Shown here one piece after another: positions 51,455 to 60,725 of a stretch of 64,000 bases of DNA (positions within the stretch are counted from its first letter, which is position 1; every line of letters starts with the position of its first letter). Below the pieces are notes generated by a model. That model was not told the DNA's origin and did no database searches. It worked only from the letters and a program-made list of their open reading frames with translations. The position numbers and the translations under genes are program-made. This DNA comes from Lachnospiraceae bacterium (lineage in GTDB: Bacteria > Bacillota > Clostridia > Lachnospirales > Lachnospiraceae): assembly GCA_902381685.1 (NCBI GenBank), contig LR698958.1:418297-482296 (forward strand), read 5' to 3'.

Positions 51455-52471
51455 TTACATACTTCTTCCGACAACTTCTGCCACTACTTTGCATTTGTCA
51501 ATCATCGCCTTAAATTTCTCCGGTTTCAATGACTGCGCGCCATCACTCCATGCACATTCCGGATTATCATGTACTTCCACAATCAGACCGTCAGCCCCTG
51601 CTGCCACCGCCGCAAGCCCCATGGATTCCACAAGTTCCCAATCTCCCGTAGCATGGGAAGGATCAATAATAATAGGAAGGTGACTCTTACGTTTGATAAT
51701 CGGCACAACGCTCAAATCCAATGTATTCCTCGTATACTTTTCAAACGTGCGGATTCCTCTCTCACAGAGAATAACCTGATCATTTCCCCCTGCCATAATA
51801 TATTCCGCAGACATCAGCCACTCTTCGATTGTATTTGCCAAACCTCGTTTTAACAGAATAGGTTTGCGGATTTTTCCCAGCGCTTTTAGCAAATCAAAGT
51901 TTTGCATATTTCTGGCGCCTACCTGAATCAAATCCACATTTTCTACAAATTCATCAATTTTATCTGCACTCATAATTTCAGATACAATCGGAAGACCTGT
52001 TCGTCTTCTCGCCTCCACCATAGCCTCAATTCCTTCCGTTCCAAGTCCCTGAAAAGCATATGGTGATGTACGCGGTTTGTACGCTCCCCCGCGAAGCATG
52101 TCCGCTCCCGCATGTTTTACTTTCTGCGCCAAATCACAGATTTCCTCTTTTCCCTCCACGGAACACGGACCTCCAATGACAACTACTTTTTCTTTTCCGC
52201 CGATTTTTACTCCTGCCACATCAACTACGCTGTCTTCCAAATGAAAGAGACGATTTACCTTTTTATAAGGCGCGCCGATTCTTGTTACATCTTCAATCCA
52301 TTTATTTGCGCGAATCTTTCTTTCATCTACAATGGTTGTATCCCCAACAATACCGAATACGTTATAATTTGCCCCCTGAATAAAGTTTACTTCTAATCCC
52401 TGCTGTTCAAAACTTTTAACAACTTTATCTACTTCTTCCTGCGGTGCATTTTTCTTACATGTAATAATCAT
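51455..52471 (-). CDS. aroF: 3-deoxy-7-phosphoheptulonate (DAHP) synthase, type I-beta
   Basis: This enzyme joins PEP and erythrose-4-phosphate, the first step of the shikimate pathway. The 338 residues have an N-terminal ferredoxin-like regulatory domain (about 1-70) and the KDO8P/DAHP synthase barrel with GGPCSVEG, RGGAYKPRTSPYAFQG, RNMQNFDLLK and DPSHATGDWELVE. The extra N-terminal domain usually gives feedback control by aromatic amino acids. It overlaps aroB by 4 nt (ATGA). Confidence 0.96.
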   Translation of the reverse strand: MIITCKKNAPQEEVDKVVKSFEQQGLEVNFIQGANYNVFGIVGDTTIVDERKIRANKWIEDVTRIGAPYKKVNRLFHLEDSVVDVAGVKIGGKEKVVVIGGPCSVEGKEEICDLAQKVKHAGADMLRGGAYKPRTSPYAFQGLGTEGIEAMVEARRRTGLPIVSEIMSADKIDEFVENVDLIQVGARNMQNFDLLKALGKIRKPILLKRGLANTIEEWLMSAEYIMAGGNDQVILCERGIRTFEKYTRNTLDLSVVPIIKRKSHLPIIIDPSHATGDWELVESMGLAAVAAGADGLIVEVHDNPECAWSDGAQSLKPEKFKAMIDKCKVVAEVVGRSM

Positions 52472-53472
52472 ATTTTATTCCCTCTCAAACTTTCTATTTC
52501 TGTCGGGAGAAGTTTCGCCTCTCCCACCTTATCTACCTGTACAACGGTAACATATTTTCCGTTTGCTTTCTTATCTTTTTTAATAAAATGTATCACTTCT
52601 TCCACATCATAATCAGCGGACAGCGGAACATTTAATTTACATAAAACTCTTCTCAGCCGTTCCCTAATTTTTTCATTTTCCAAAATCATCATCATTCCGA
52701 TACCGACACATTCCCCGTGGTAATATCCTTCCAAATGGTAAATGCTTTCGATGGCATGTCCGATTGTATGGCCGAAGTTTAAAATCTTTCGCAAATTTTC
52801 TTCTTTCTCGTCCTGTTCCACCACATTTTTCTTTACATGCAGGGCGCGGACAATAATCTCTTCCAAATCTTCCTCTATATTCTCAGTCTTTTCAAAAAGT
52901 TCAAATAACTTTTCATCTGCAATCAGCCCCGCTTTTACCGCCTCGACAAGTCCGTTATGATAATGTCTTTCCGGCAAAGTGGACAGTGTGTTCAAATCAA
53001 TAAGCACCGCCTCCGGGTGATAAAACGTACCTACAACATTTTTCACTTCGCCCATATTTACCGCTACTTTTCCACCAATGCTGGAATCAATCTGCGATAG
53101 AGTTGTTGTCGGGATAGATGCAAACCGCATTCCACGTTTAAACGTCCCCGCCACAAATCCACTCAAATCACCAATCACTCCACCGCCAAGCGCGATAACT
53201 AAATCTTTTCTTGAGAAATCTAACTCAAGCAGCCTGTTCAAAATCTGCTCATAAACCGTAAGACTTTTCGTTTCTTCCCCCTGCTTTGCAACAAAAAGAC
53301 AGCCTTCTTTACACTGGCTCAGCACTTCTTCGTAATACTGTTTTGGCACACCCTCATCGGTGATCACCATCACTTTACAGTCCAAAGAAATGTATTTCTC
53401 CAAGTGCAGACGGCAGTCTCTTTCTATATAAATACGGCTCGTTTTCTCAGCCAGTTGGATATTCATTTCCAT
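52468..53472 (-). CDS. aroB: 3-dehydroquinate synthase
   Basis: AroB cyclises DAHP to 3-dehydroquinate with NAD and zinc. Visible motifs are GGGVIGDLSGFVAGTFKRG (NAD site), SQIDSSIGGKVAVN, NVVGTFYHPEAVLIDL and the zinc ligands around LNFGHTIGHAIE and YHGECVGIGM. A GTG at 53481 is also in frame, but the ATG at 53472 has AGGTGA at a better distance. It lies 20 nt after aroD and overlaps aroF. Confidence 0.96.
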   Translation of the reverse strand: MEMNIQLAEKTSRIYIERDCRLHLEKYISLDCKVMVITDEGVPKQYYEEVLSQCKEGCLFVAKQGEETKSLTVYEQILNRLLELDFSRKDLVIALGGGVIGDLSGFVAGTFKRGMRFASIPTTTLSQIDSSIGGKVAVNMGEVKNVVGTFYHPEAVLIDLNTLSTLPERHYHNGLVEAVKAGLIADEKLFELFEKTENIEEDLEEIIVRALHVKKNVVEQDEKEENLRKILNFGHTIGHAIESIYHLEGYYHGECVGIGMMMILENEKIRERLRRVLCKLNVPLSADYDVEEVIHFIKKDKKANGKYVTVVQVDKVGEAKLLPTEIESLRGNKI

Positions 53473-53492
53473 TTCTCTCACCTCATTTTCCT

Positions 53493-54254
53493 CTATCTTA
53501 ACTGATTATGTATCGTTGTCAATATAAAATCCAATTCTTTCACATCTATCTGTCCCGGTGCAGACGCTTTTCCTGCCGTTCCGAAAGTCATTGCCGAACC
53601 TACCAATTCCCCTGCCAAACGGCTTATAACACCCTGCCCTGCCATAGACATTGTCACAATGGGCTGTTTTGCATACAGCCTGTTCATTTCTTCCGTGGCA
53701 ACCAAAAGTTCCAACACGTCTTTTACCGATTGGGGCATCACTGCCAACTTTACAATATCCGCCCCCATTTTCTGCATTTCACATAATCGCTCTATCATCT
53801 CATTTTTTTGCGGCGTCTTATTAAAATCGTGACTGGAAACAATCACTTTACTTCCCAGTTCTTTCAGTTCCTCTATAAGACTGTCCGCATTTTCAAATGC
53901 AACTCCCTCCACGTCAATTAAATCTGCCATTTTGGATTTTGCAACCTCTATGTTCAATCTTCTGTATTCGTCCCGGGAAATTTCTTTTTCTCCACCCTCG
54001 TTCGCCGTCCGAAAAGTGAATAAAACCGGCATTTCCCCTACATATTTCCGCAACTGCCGCAAAACATTTTCCACTCTCTCCCAATCGAAAATACCGTCAA
54101 ACCAATCGCCCCTCCATTCTAACATATCCGCTTTCTGCTGCCGCGCCTCTTTCACCTGCTCTTCCACTTCCGCTTCTGTTCTGGCTACAATCGGCACAAC
54201 GATTTTCGGTTTTCCTTCTCCTATGACGGTCTGCCTCACTCTCACCCTGTTCAT
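53493..54254 (-). CDS. aroD: 3-dehydroquinate dehydratase, type I
   Basis: AroD removes water from dehydroquinate through a Schiff base. The start is the ATG at 54254 (MNRVRVRQTVIG), behind GGAGG; the frame is open further up to 54338 but not initiated. The 253 residues show VPIVARTEAEVEEQ, VIVSSHDFNKTP with the catalytic His, DIVKLAVMPQS with the Schiff-base Lys, and SMAGQGVISRLAGE. It heads the aroD-aroB-aroF set, divergent from aroE. Confidence 0.95.
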   Translation of the reverse strand: MNRVRVRQTVIGEGKPKIVVPIVARTEAEVEEQVKEARQQKADMLEWRGDWFDGIFDWERVENVLRQLRKYVGEMPVLFTFRTANEGGEKEISRDEYRRLNIEVAKSKMADLIDVEGVAFENADSLIEELKELGSKVIVSSHDFNKTPQKNEMIERLCEMQKMGADIVKLAVMPQSVKDVLELLVATEEMNRLYAKQPIVTMSMAGQGVISRLAGELVGSAMTFGTAGKASAPGQIDVKELDFILTTIHNQLR

Positions 54255-54323
54255 GTACTGCCTCCAAAATAAATAAATTATACTTATATTACCACACTTT
54301 TCCCCTCTACAAAAAGGATTTTC

Positions 54324-54352
54324 TTGACTTCTTTTCAAAAGGGTTTTAGTCT
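54324..54352 (+). promoter_or_regulatory. Promoter of aroE
   Basis: TTGACT (54324-54329), 17 bp, TAGTCT (54347-54352), 25 bp before the start codon. The opposite strand carries an AT-rich -10 (TATAAT) for aroD near 54272. Confidence 0.55.
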
Positions 54353-54376
54353 ATAAAAATAGAGGAGGGTTTTGCA

Positions 54377-55252
54377 ATGAACAGACAAATTGATGGACAC
54401 ACCATTTTAACGGGACTTCTCGGCAGCCCGGTTTCCCACAGCATTTCACCCCTTATGCACAACGAGTCTTTTCGACAACTGGGGTTAAATTATATTTATC
54501 TCGCTTTCGATGTTGATGTGAACAGATTGGAAACGGCAGTTGAAGGATTGCGCGCACTAAATGTACGCGGTTTCAACCTGACTATGCCAAACAAAAATGA
54601 AATGTGCAGACTCTGTGACAAACTGTCTCCTGCCGCCAAAATCAGCGGAGCGGTAAACACCGTTGTAAATGATGACGGTGTCCTTACAGGATACACTACG
54701 GACGGCATCGGTTATATGCAGTCGTTAAAAGAAGCAGGACACGATATTATCGGCAAAAAAATGACTATGCTCGGTGCGGGAGGCGCATCTACCGCCATAC
54801 TTGTGCAGGCCGCACTTGACGGGGTAAGGGAAATATCTGTATTCAACAACAGAAGCGCTTCTTTTCACCGCATGGAAAAAGTTATTGAGGACTTAAAAAA
54901 CGTATCCGATTGCGAAATGCATCTATATGATTATTCCGACGAACATATACTTCGCCGTGAGATTTCCGAAAGCGTTTTGCTGACAAACGGAACTTCTGTC
55001 GGCATGTCGCCGCATACTGACGCCTCGATTATCACGGACGCAGATATGTTCCACAAAAATTTAATCGTTTCCGATGTCATCTACAATCCGCGGGAAACAA
55101 AACTTCTTCGCATGGCAAGAGAATCCGGCTGTCCGACGCTTAACGGACTTTATATGCTTCTGTTTCAGGGGGCGGAGGCGTTTAAACTTTGGACCGGAAA
55201 AGAGATGCCGGTAGAAAAAATAAAAGAGAAATACTTTCAAAACGGGACGTAG
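54377..55252 (+). CDS. aroE: Shikimate dehydrogenase
   Basis: AroE reduces dehydroshikimate with NADPH. The 291 residues show the shikimate-binding GSPVSHSISPLMHN, catalytic K73 in NLTMPNKNEM, SGAVNTVVND and nucleotide-binding MLGAGGASTAI. A good AGGAGG precedes the start. It is divergent from aroD-B-F. The last codons and the TAG stop (55250-55252) lie inside a GGGACGTAG hairpin repeat, so the C-terminus ...QNGT is encoded by the repeat. Confidence 0.94.
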   Translation: MNRQIDGHTILTGLLGSPVSHSISPLMHNESFRQLGLNYIYLAFDVDVNRLETAVEGLRALNVRGFNLTMPNKNEMCRLCDKLSPAAKISGAVNTVVNDDGVLTGYTTDGIGYMQSLKEAGHDIIGKKMTMLGAGGASTAILVQAALDGVREISVFNNRSASFHRMEKVIEDLKNVSDCEMHLYDYSDEHILRREISESVLLTNGTSVGMSPHTDASIITDADMFHKNLIVSDVIYNPRETKLLRMARESGCPTLNGLYMLLFQGAEAFKLWTGKEMPVEKIKEKYFQNGT

Positions 55253-55281
55253 CCTTCTTACAAAAGACTACGTCCCGTTTT
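55239..55281. repeat. GGGACGTAG hairpin repeat, copy 6
   Basis: Perfect 14-bp arms (55239-55252 and 55268-55281) with a 15-nt loop. The core is GGGACGTAG/CTACGTCCC with AAAAC/GTTTT outside, followed on the plus strand by a T-run. It provides the aroE stop codon and ends one base before the stop of the convergent MATE gene, so it serves as the terminator of both. Confidence 0.87.
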
Positions 55282-56631
55282 TTACTTACCTATAGACATT
55301 TTTTTCATCGTGCGTCTTAACAAAAAAACAGCAACTACTGCAGATACCGTTTCCGCTATCGGGAAGGTAATCCATACGCCCGTCAGTCCCATCACTTTTA
55401 ATAGGACGATAGATAGCGGTACAATAATGATCAATTGGCGAAGCAACGAAATCATCAATGATTCTATCCCTCTTCCCAATGACTCAAATACACCTGAGTA
55501 CACCGTTCCGATTGTGGATACGATAAATCCAAGACCGATAATGCGCAATGTTTCCACACCCATTTTCATCATTTCTTCGTTTGCATTAAACATTTTCAAA
55601 ATCTGTTCGGGAATGCCGACAAATAATACCGTTCCAAATATCATAATTGCTCCCGATACCATAACGCTCACTTTAATCACCTGTCTTAAGCGGTGATGCA
55701 GACCTGCACCATAGTTGTAACTGATAAGCGGACGCATTCCCTGAATAACACCATTTGCAGGCATATATACAAATGTCTGCAATTTGAAATAAATTCCGAG
55801 AACTGCAACTGCCGTCCCTGATACCGCGGAAATGATTCCATTTAAAATACCAATTAAAATAGATGGCATGGAAGTCATAATCCCTGACGGAATAGCCACC
55901 ATATATAACTGTTTGGTAATCTGTTTGTCAAAGCGAAATCCTTTAAATTTGATGTGAATTCCTCCACTATCTTTACAGAATAAAATTATAGCTAAAGTAC
56001 AGGCAGATATTTGCCCAATGACGGTTGCAACCGCCGCTCCCTGTACACGCATTTCCGGAAAGCCAAACAGACCAAAAATTAAAATAGGGTCCAAAATAAT
56101 ATTGATAATCGCACCCACTGCCTGCATAATCATCGGCATGATCATTTTTCCCGTCGCCTGAAACATTTTTTCAATGGCAATCTGAAACAGGCTCCCGAAA
56201 GACAGGCAGATAACGATATAAGTATACTGACAGCCCCATTTGAAAATATCCGGATCATCTGTGAACAGACGGAAAAACGGTTTGATACAAAATATACCGA
56301 TTAAAATAAACATAAGCGAATGTATTGCCGTAAACACTATTCCATGTGTGGCAGTCCTGTCAACCATATCCTGTTTTCCCGCGCCCATATTTCTTGCTAT
56401 CCCCGCATTTAGTCCTACACCAAGTCCTACCGCCACGGATAAAACAAGGTTTTGAAGCGGAAAGGCAAGTGACACCGCCGTCAGCGCATCTTCCCCAAGT
56501 TGTGCTACAAAAATACTGTCCACAATGTTATACATGGACTGAATCAGCATGGACACCATAGGCGGAATTGCCATAGACATCAAAAGTGGAAACACGGGTT
56601 TTGTTCCCATTACATTTTTTGTTTTATTCAT
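55282..56631 (-). CDS. MATE-family efflux transporter
   Basis: From the ATG at 56631 (MNKTKNVMGTKPVFPLLMSM), behind AGAGGTTG, the 449 residues show twelve hydrophobic helices and the MATE pattern MAIPPMVSMLIQSMYNIVDS, FVAQLGEDALTAVSLAFP. MATE pumps export cationic drugs or metabolites in exchange for Na+ or H+. The open frame upstream to 56700 has no ribosome site. It ends in the repeat hairpin shared with aroE. Confidence 0.94.
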   Translation of the reverse strand: MNKTKNVMGTKPVFPLLMSMAIPPMVSMLIQSMYNIVDSIFVAQLGEDALTAVSLAFPLQNLVLSVAVGLGVGLNAGIARNMGAGKQDMVDRTATHGIVFTAIHSLMFILIGIFCIKPFFRLFTDDPDIFKWGCQYTYIVICLSFGSLFQIAIEKMFQATGKMIMPMIMQAVGAIINIILDPILIFGLFGFPEMRVQGAAVATVIGQISACTLAIILFCKDSGGIHIKFKGFRFDKQITKQLYMVAIPSGIMTSMPSILIGILNGIISAVSGTAVAVLGIYFKLQTFVYMPANGVIQGMRPLISYNYGAGLHHRLRQVIKVSVMVSGAIMIFGTVLFVGIPEQILKMFNANEEMMKMGVETLRIIGLGFIVSTIGTVYSGVFESLGRGIESLMISLLRQLIIIVPLSIVLLKVMGLTGVWITFPIAETVSAVVAVFLLRRTMKKMSIGK

Positions 56632-56734
56632 TTTCAACCTCTTTCCTTTTACTCTTCTTTTCCCTTGCATAAACATTTTTCTCATAGTATGATTGTTCAT
56701 TATAGTAAAAATTCATTTAGAAGGGATTGTAATT

Positions 56735-57208
56735 ATGATAAATAATATAGAAGATAAATACTTGCAGTTTAAAGAAACCACAGAATATTATCAATCATTG
56801 CAAATGCAAAATGATCAGGAGACACTCGTACAATTTTTAAGGGAAACTCAGGATATTTTCGGTTGTATTCCCGCTGATGCCAAGATGCAGATCGGTGAAA
56901 TCATGGGAATGAAACCTTCTCTCATTGATAAAATCATTTCCATGTATCCGAGTCTGACTGCCGAAAAATTTCAGACGGAAATCATCGTCTGTTCCGGCGC
57001 TTCCTGCTCCTCCAAAAATGCACAAAAAGTACTTTCTGAAATCCAGACACTTTTGCAAATCCGTCCCGGACAGGTGACAAAGGACGGAAGATATAAACTG
57101 ACTGCCAAGCCTTGTATGAAACAATGTAAAAAAGGCCCTAATCTTATGATAGGCAGCACGATATATCATAACATAGATTCAGAAAAACTGAAAACACTTT
57201 TATTATAA
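56735..57208 (+). CDS. NuoE-like thioredoxin-fold [2Fe-2S] protein
   Basis: From the ATG at 56735 (MINNIEDKYL) the 157 residues match the 24-kDa subunit of NADH dehydrogenase and hydrogenases (NuoE/HndA). There is an N-terminal helical part with RETQDIFGCIPADAKMQIGE and a thioredoxin-like domain with cluster ligands C86, C91, C127 and C131 (CX4C, CX3C). No NuoF/HndC or hydrogenase partner lies nearby, unusual for this family. It may serve a hydrogenase or bifurcating complex encoded elsewhere. Confidence 0.88.
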   Translation: MINNIEDKYLQFKETTEYYQSLQMQNDQETLVQFLRETQDIFGCIPADAKMQIGEIMGMKPSLIDKIISMYPSLTAEKFQTEIIVCSGASCSSKNAQKVLSEIQTLLQIRPGQVTKDGRYKLTAKPCMKQCKKGPNLMIGSTIYHNIDSEKLKTLLL

Positions 57209-57231
57209 TTTTTTACGAAAGGAGATTTACT

Positions 57232-57453
57232 ATGTTAAATCCAATGTCACTGATAAAATATAAAGATATGTGGAACAAATTTACGGCAAACCACCCTAAA
57301 TTTCCACATTTTTTAAAGGCAGTTTCACAAAATGCCCTCTCAGAAGGAACATTAATCGAAATAAATGTCACCACTCCCGACGGAAAATCTTATTCGTCCA
57401 ACTTAAAGGTAAAAGCGGAAGATATGGAACTTTTGAGAGAATTAAGGGGATAG
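57232..57453 (+). CDS. Conserved hypothetical protein, 73 aa
   Basis: A soluble 73-residue protein starting MLNPMSLIKYKDMWNKFTANHPKFPHFLKAV, with a helical half and a beta half (IEINVTTPDGKSYSSNLKV). AAAGGAG precedes the ATG. It lies 23 nt after the NuoE-like gene on the same strand, with a terminator at its stop codon. No characterised family is recognised. Confidence 0.8.
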   Translation: MLNPMSLIKYKDMWNKFTANHPKFPHFLKAVSQNALSEGTLIEINVTTPDGKSYSSNLKVKAEDMELLRELRG

Positions 57454-57468
57454 CGCAACTATCCCCTT
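57444..57468. terminator. Shared terminator of the 73-aa gene and glyA
   Basis: AAGGGGATAG (57444-57453) pairs with CTATCCCCTT (57459-57468) over a 5-nt loop. It contains the end of the 73-aa gene and lies just beyond the glyA stop. Confidence 0.7.
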
Positions 57469-57476
57469 TCTCATGT

Positions 57477-58724
57477 CTACTTATAAATCGGATATTTCCC
57501 ACAAAGTTTTTCTACTTCCGAGCGAATCAGGTCTGCTTTCTCTTCAAACTCCGTGGCTGTGAGCCAAACTAACTCTGCAATTTTCTCCATATCCTCTTCT
57601 TTCATTCCTCTTGATGTGACTGCCGGTGTTCCGATACGCACTCCCGAAGTGACAAACGGACTTCTCGGATCATTTGGAACCGTATTTTTATTGAGAGTAA
57701 TATAAACTTCATCACACCGTCTCTGCAGTTCTTTGCCGGATAAATCAAGATTTCTTAAATCCAGCAGCATCAGATGATTGTCCGTTCCTCCTGTCAGAAT
57801 ATCAAAACCTTTCCTCTGTAATGCCTCCGATAATACCTTCGCATTTTTGACTACCTGCTCCTGATATTCCTTAAACTCAGGTTTCAACGCCTCTCCGAAT
57901 GCCACCGCTTTTGCCGCAATAACATGTTCCAGCGGACCGCCTTGCGTTCCCGGAAAGACCGCTTTATTTAAGTGGAATTTCTCCGCCGCTTCCTGATTTG
58001 CCAAAATCATTCCGCCTCGTGGTCCACGCAATGTCTTATGAGTTGTCGTCGTTACAACGTCTGCGTATGGTATCGGACTTTGATGCAGCCCTGCTGCCAC
58101 AAGACCTGCGATATGAGCCATATCTACCATTAAATATGCTCCAACCTTGTCGGCAATCTCCCTGAATCTCTTGAAATCAATTTCCCTTGCATAGGCACTT
58201 GCCCCGGCGATAATCAGTTTCGGTTTTGACTCCACTGCAAGTCTCTCCACTTCGTCATAGTCAATAAATCCGTTGTCGTCCACACCGTACGGTACGATAT
58301 GGAAATACATTCCCGAAAAATTTACCGGACTTCCGTGTGTCAAATGTCCGCCATGTTCAAGGTTCATTCCCATCACCGTATCACCCTGTTTTAACATGGC
58401 AATCTGCACTGCCATATTTGCCTGTGCTCCTGAGTGCGGCTGTACGTTTGCGTAATCACAATAGAATAATTTCTTCGCACGTTCAATTGCGATATTCTCA
58501 ATCACGTCCACCTGTTCACAGCCACCGTAATATCGTTTCCCCGCATAACCTTCCGCATATTTATTTGTCAGTACCGTTCCCATTGTCATCATCACTTCTT
58601 CGGAAACAATATTTTCCGATGCAATCAGTTCCAGATTTCTGCGCTGTCTGTTACACTCTGCCTGAACAGCCTGTCCGACTTCTGCATCATATGCCGCAAT
58701 ACGCTCCATTATCTCATTTACCAT
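57477..58724 (-). CDS. glyA: Serine hydroxymethyltransferase
   Basis: GlyA swaps serine and glycine, charging tetrahydrofolate with a one-carbon unit, and so supplies the glycine and formyl groups used by PurD and PurN. The 415 residues show [51 protein letters not shown] and the PLP Lys in [14 protein letters not shown]. It has its own promoter. Confidence 0.97.
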   Translation of the reverse strand: MVNEIMERIAAYDAEVGQAVQAECNRQRRNLELIASENIVSEEVMMTMGTVLTNKYAEGYAGKRYYGGCEQVDVIENIAIERAKKLFYCDYANVQPHSGAQANMAVQIAMLKQGDTVMGMNLEHGGHLTHGSPVNFSGMYFHIVPYGVDDNGFIDYDEVERLAVESKPKLIIAGASAYAREIDFKRFREIADKVGAYLMVDMAHIAGLVAAGLHQSPIPYADVVTTTTHKTLRGPRGGMILANQEAAEKFHLNKAVFPGTQGGPLEHVIAAKAVAFGEALKPEFKEYQEQVVKNAKVLSEALQRKGFDILTGGTDNHLMLLDLRNLDLSGKELQRRCDEVYITLNKNTVPNDPRSPFVTSGVRIGTPAVTSRGMKEEDMEKIAELVWLTATEFEEKADLIRSEVEKLCGKYPIYK

Positions 58725-58774
58725 GTTACGCCCTCCTTTATTTATCTTGTCCGTTTCGGATTGTTCTTAAGGTC

Positions 58775-58803
58775 ATCATAGCACAGTTTATATTGTGCTT
58801 CAA
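58775..58803 (-). promoter_or_regulatory. glyA promoter with palindrome in the spacer
   Basis: On the minus strand TTGAAG (58798-58803), 17 bp and TATGAT (58775-58780). The spacer holds GCACA...TGTGC (58781-58785 and 58794-58798), an inverted repeat placed for a repressor. The glyA start is about 50 bp further. Confidence 0.6.
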
Positions 58804-58840
58804 TATGCCGTCTGTCGGTTTTTTTACACTCTTTTTTATA

Positions 58841-59404
58841 TTAAGACATTATAATTGGGGGTCCAAATAATACAAATATGCCGACACCGGTTAAAACTAA
58901 AGCAAGTGCAAACAACAGTATTCCCAGTAACTTTGATGCTCCCTCATATCGCTGTACAAACGACTCCTTTGGTTTCTTCGGATTATAAAAAACATCTGCC
59001 GGTGTTCCTATCGGATATAACCGAAACAGTGGTGATTCCTGCATATTCACTGAACTGTTTTTTCTCATCTTTACCTTTAAATGAAGCGGTAAATTTTCTC
59101 TCGTTGTCAAATTGGTTTCCATTTGCGCTGTCGGTGAATCAAACGGCGTATTGATTTGTACTGCAGAACCACTCCGAAATTTTGGACCTGAAACTTTATA
59201 AATTTTCCCTTTCACCATATACTCTATTAACGGAATATGAATACCGGCATAGCAGACAGGCGAAACTCCGACTACCCGTCCCACAATATGCTCACTGCAG
59301 CGTTCTGCCTTTTTCCATTTTCGTATTCCGAATATATAAAAGCAGACCCAACATGCTAATGCAAATGCGAGAATATATATTCCCCAAAATATATTCCAAT
59401 TCAT
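58841..59404 (-). CDS. DUF3592-like membrane protein
   Basis: ATG at 59404, behind GGAGG, gives a 187-residue protein with two end helices (about 4-25 and 160-180) and a soluble middle: EHIVGRVVGVSPVCYAG, PLIEYMVKGKIYKV and GTPADVFYNPKKPKESF. This is the pattern of DUF3592-type bacterial membrane proteins, with the soluble domain facing one side. Function unknown. Confidence 0.75.
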   Translation of the reverse strand: MNWNIFWGIYILAFALACWVCFYIFGIRKWKKAERCSEHIVGRVVGVSPVCYAGIHIPLIEYMVKGKIYKVSGPKFRSGSAVQINTPFDSPTAQMETNLTTRENLPLHLKVKMRKNSSVNMQESPLFRLYPIGTPADVFYNPKKPKESFVQRYEGASKLLGILLFALALVLTGVGIFVLFGPPIIMS

Positions 59405-59425
59405 TTGACTTTCCTCCAATCAACA

Positions 59426-59455
59426 AGAGCCTCACGGCATACTGCCTGAGGCTCT
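59426..59455 (-). terminator. Hairpin after the CofE-like gene
   Basis: AGAGCCTCA (59426-59434) pairs with TGAGGCTCT (59447-59455), with GGCA/TGCC inside. It follows the CofE stop by about 10 bp. A strong stem, but with few T residues after it. Confidence 0.6.
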
Positions 59456-59464
59456 CACATTTTA

Positions 59465-60655
59465 TTAATTTGTATAGTTGTCAAAATATCCCTGTACAAG
59501 TACAACCGGAGTACCTTTATCTCCTGAACCGCTTGTAAGGTCACATAAAGAACCAATTAAATCTGTAAGCTGTCTAGGTGTTGTTCCCTGAGAAACCATA
59601 TTGCCCACAAGATTATCATCTTTTTCTTTAATACGTTTAGAAATAGCTTCTTTTAACGCTTCTCCGCTTAAATCTTTAAAGTCATTATCTGCTAAATATT
59701 TTAATTTTACTTCGTTTGGTGTTCCGCGAAGTCCGTCTGTAAACGCAGGTGAAACAACAGGGTCTGCAAGTTCCCAGATTTTTCCCTGTGGATCTTTGAA
59801 AGCACCGTCGCCGTAAACCATAACTTCAACGTGTTTTCCTGTTTTCTCCAAAATGCTCTTTTGAATTTCTTCAACTAAATCAAAGCATTCTCTCGGGAAG
59901 AGTTTAACGCTTTCTTCCGTAGATTTATTAGAACCTAATAAACCATATTTTTCATTAAATCCGCTTCCGTCAACAGATGCGTCCAAAATCTCGTCCATGC
60001 CGAATACTTTCTCAGCACCGTTTGCTTTTAAGATTCGTTTTGTTCTCGCTCTTGTATGAATATCACAGTGGATAACATTTTTTGTGTAGTCAAGGATAAC
60101 TTTCGGATTGTTTGCAAAAATGATTTCTACTTCCGCTCCCGCTTCGCGAATAAGTTCTCCGTAGTATTCCACATAATCCACACCTGTGAACTGATGTTTA
60201 TTTTCTCCAAACAACTCTCTGTATTTTTCTAAAGTTAATACATCGCTGTATGGATTGATTCCTGCTTCGTCTAATTTATCAAGCGATACAAGTTCATTTC
60301 CAACTTCATCACTTGGATAACTAAGCATAAGAACGACTTTCTTCGCTCCCATAGCCATTCCCTTTAAGCAGATAGAAAATCTATTTCTTGATAAAATTGG
60401 AAAAATAATTCCAATCGTTTCTCCGCCTAATTTTGCTTTCACATCACTTGCAATTGCACTGATTGGAGCGTAATTACCCTGTGCTCTTGCAACAATCGAT
60501 TCTGTAAGTGAGATTACGTCTCTATCTCTTAATTCAAATCCTTCACTGCTTGCCGCATCTAATACGCTGTTTACCACGATGTCCGCTAAATTGTCGCCTT
60601 CTCTGATGATTGGACAACGAATTCCTCTTGAAATTGTTCCTACTTTTCTTTCCAT
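59465..60655 (-). CDS. CofE-domain protein (F420:glutamate ligase family)
   Basis: The 396-residue protein belongs to the family of coenzyme F420-0:gamma-glutamyl ligase: RDRDVISLTESIVARAQGN at 42-60 is the CofE start, with later DPVVSPAFTDG and NEVKLKYLAD. CofE adds glutamates to F420, but nothing else for F420 is seen here and Lachnospiraceae are not known to make it. The protein probably ligates glutamate or another acid to a different acceptor. It has its own upstream region and a terminator after it. Confidence 0.82.
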   Translation of the reverse strand: MERKVGTISRGIRCPIIREGDNLADIVVNSVLDAASSEGFELRDRDVISLTESIVARAQGNYAPISAIASDVKAKLGGETIGIIFPILSRNRFSICLKGMAMGAKKVVLMLSYPSDEVGNELVSLDKLDEAGINPYSDVLTLEKYRELFGENKHQFTGVDYVEYYGELIREAGAEVEIIFANNPKVILDYTKNVIHCDIHTRARTKRILKANGAEKVFGMDEILDASVDGSGFNEKYGLLGSNKSTEESVKLFPRECFDLVEEIQKSILEKTGKHVEVMVYGDGAFKDPQGKIWELADPVVSPAFTDGLRGTPNEVKLKYLADNDFKDLSGEALKEAISKRIKEKDDNLVGNMVSQGTTPRQLTDLIGSLCDLTSGSGDKGTPVVLVQGYFDNYTN

Positions 60656-60725
60656 TTTTATCCCTTTTCTCTTTTATAAAATAATATAGTATGTTTTTGC
60701 CACCAAACTATTATAATATAAAATT

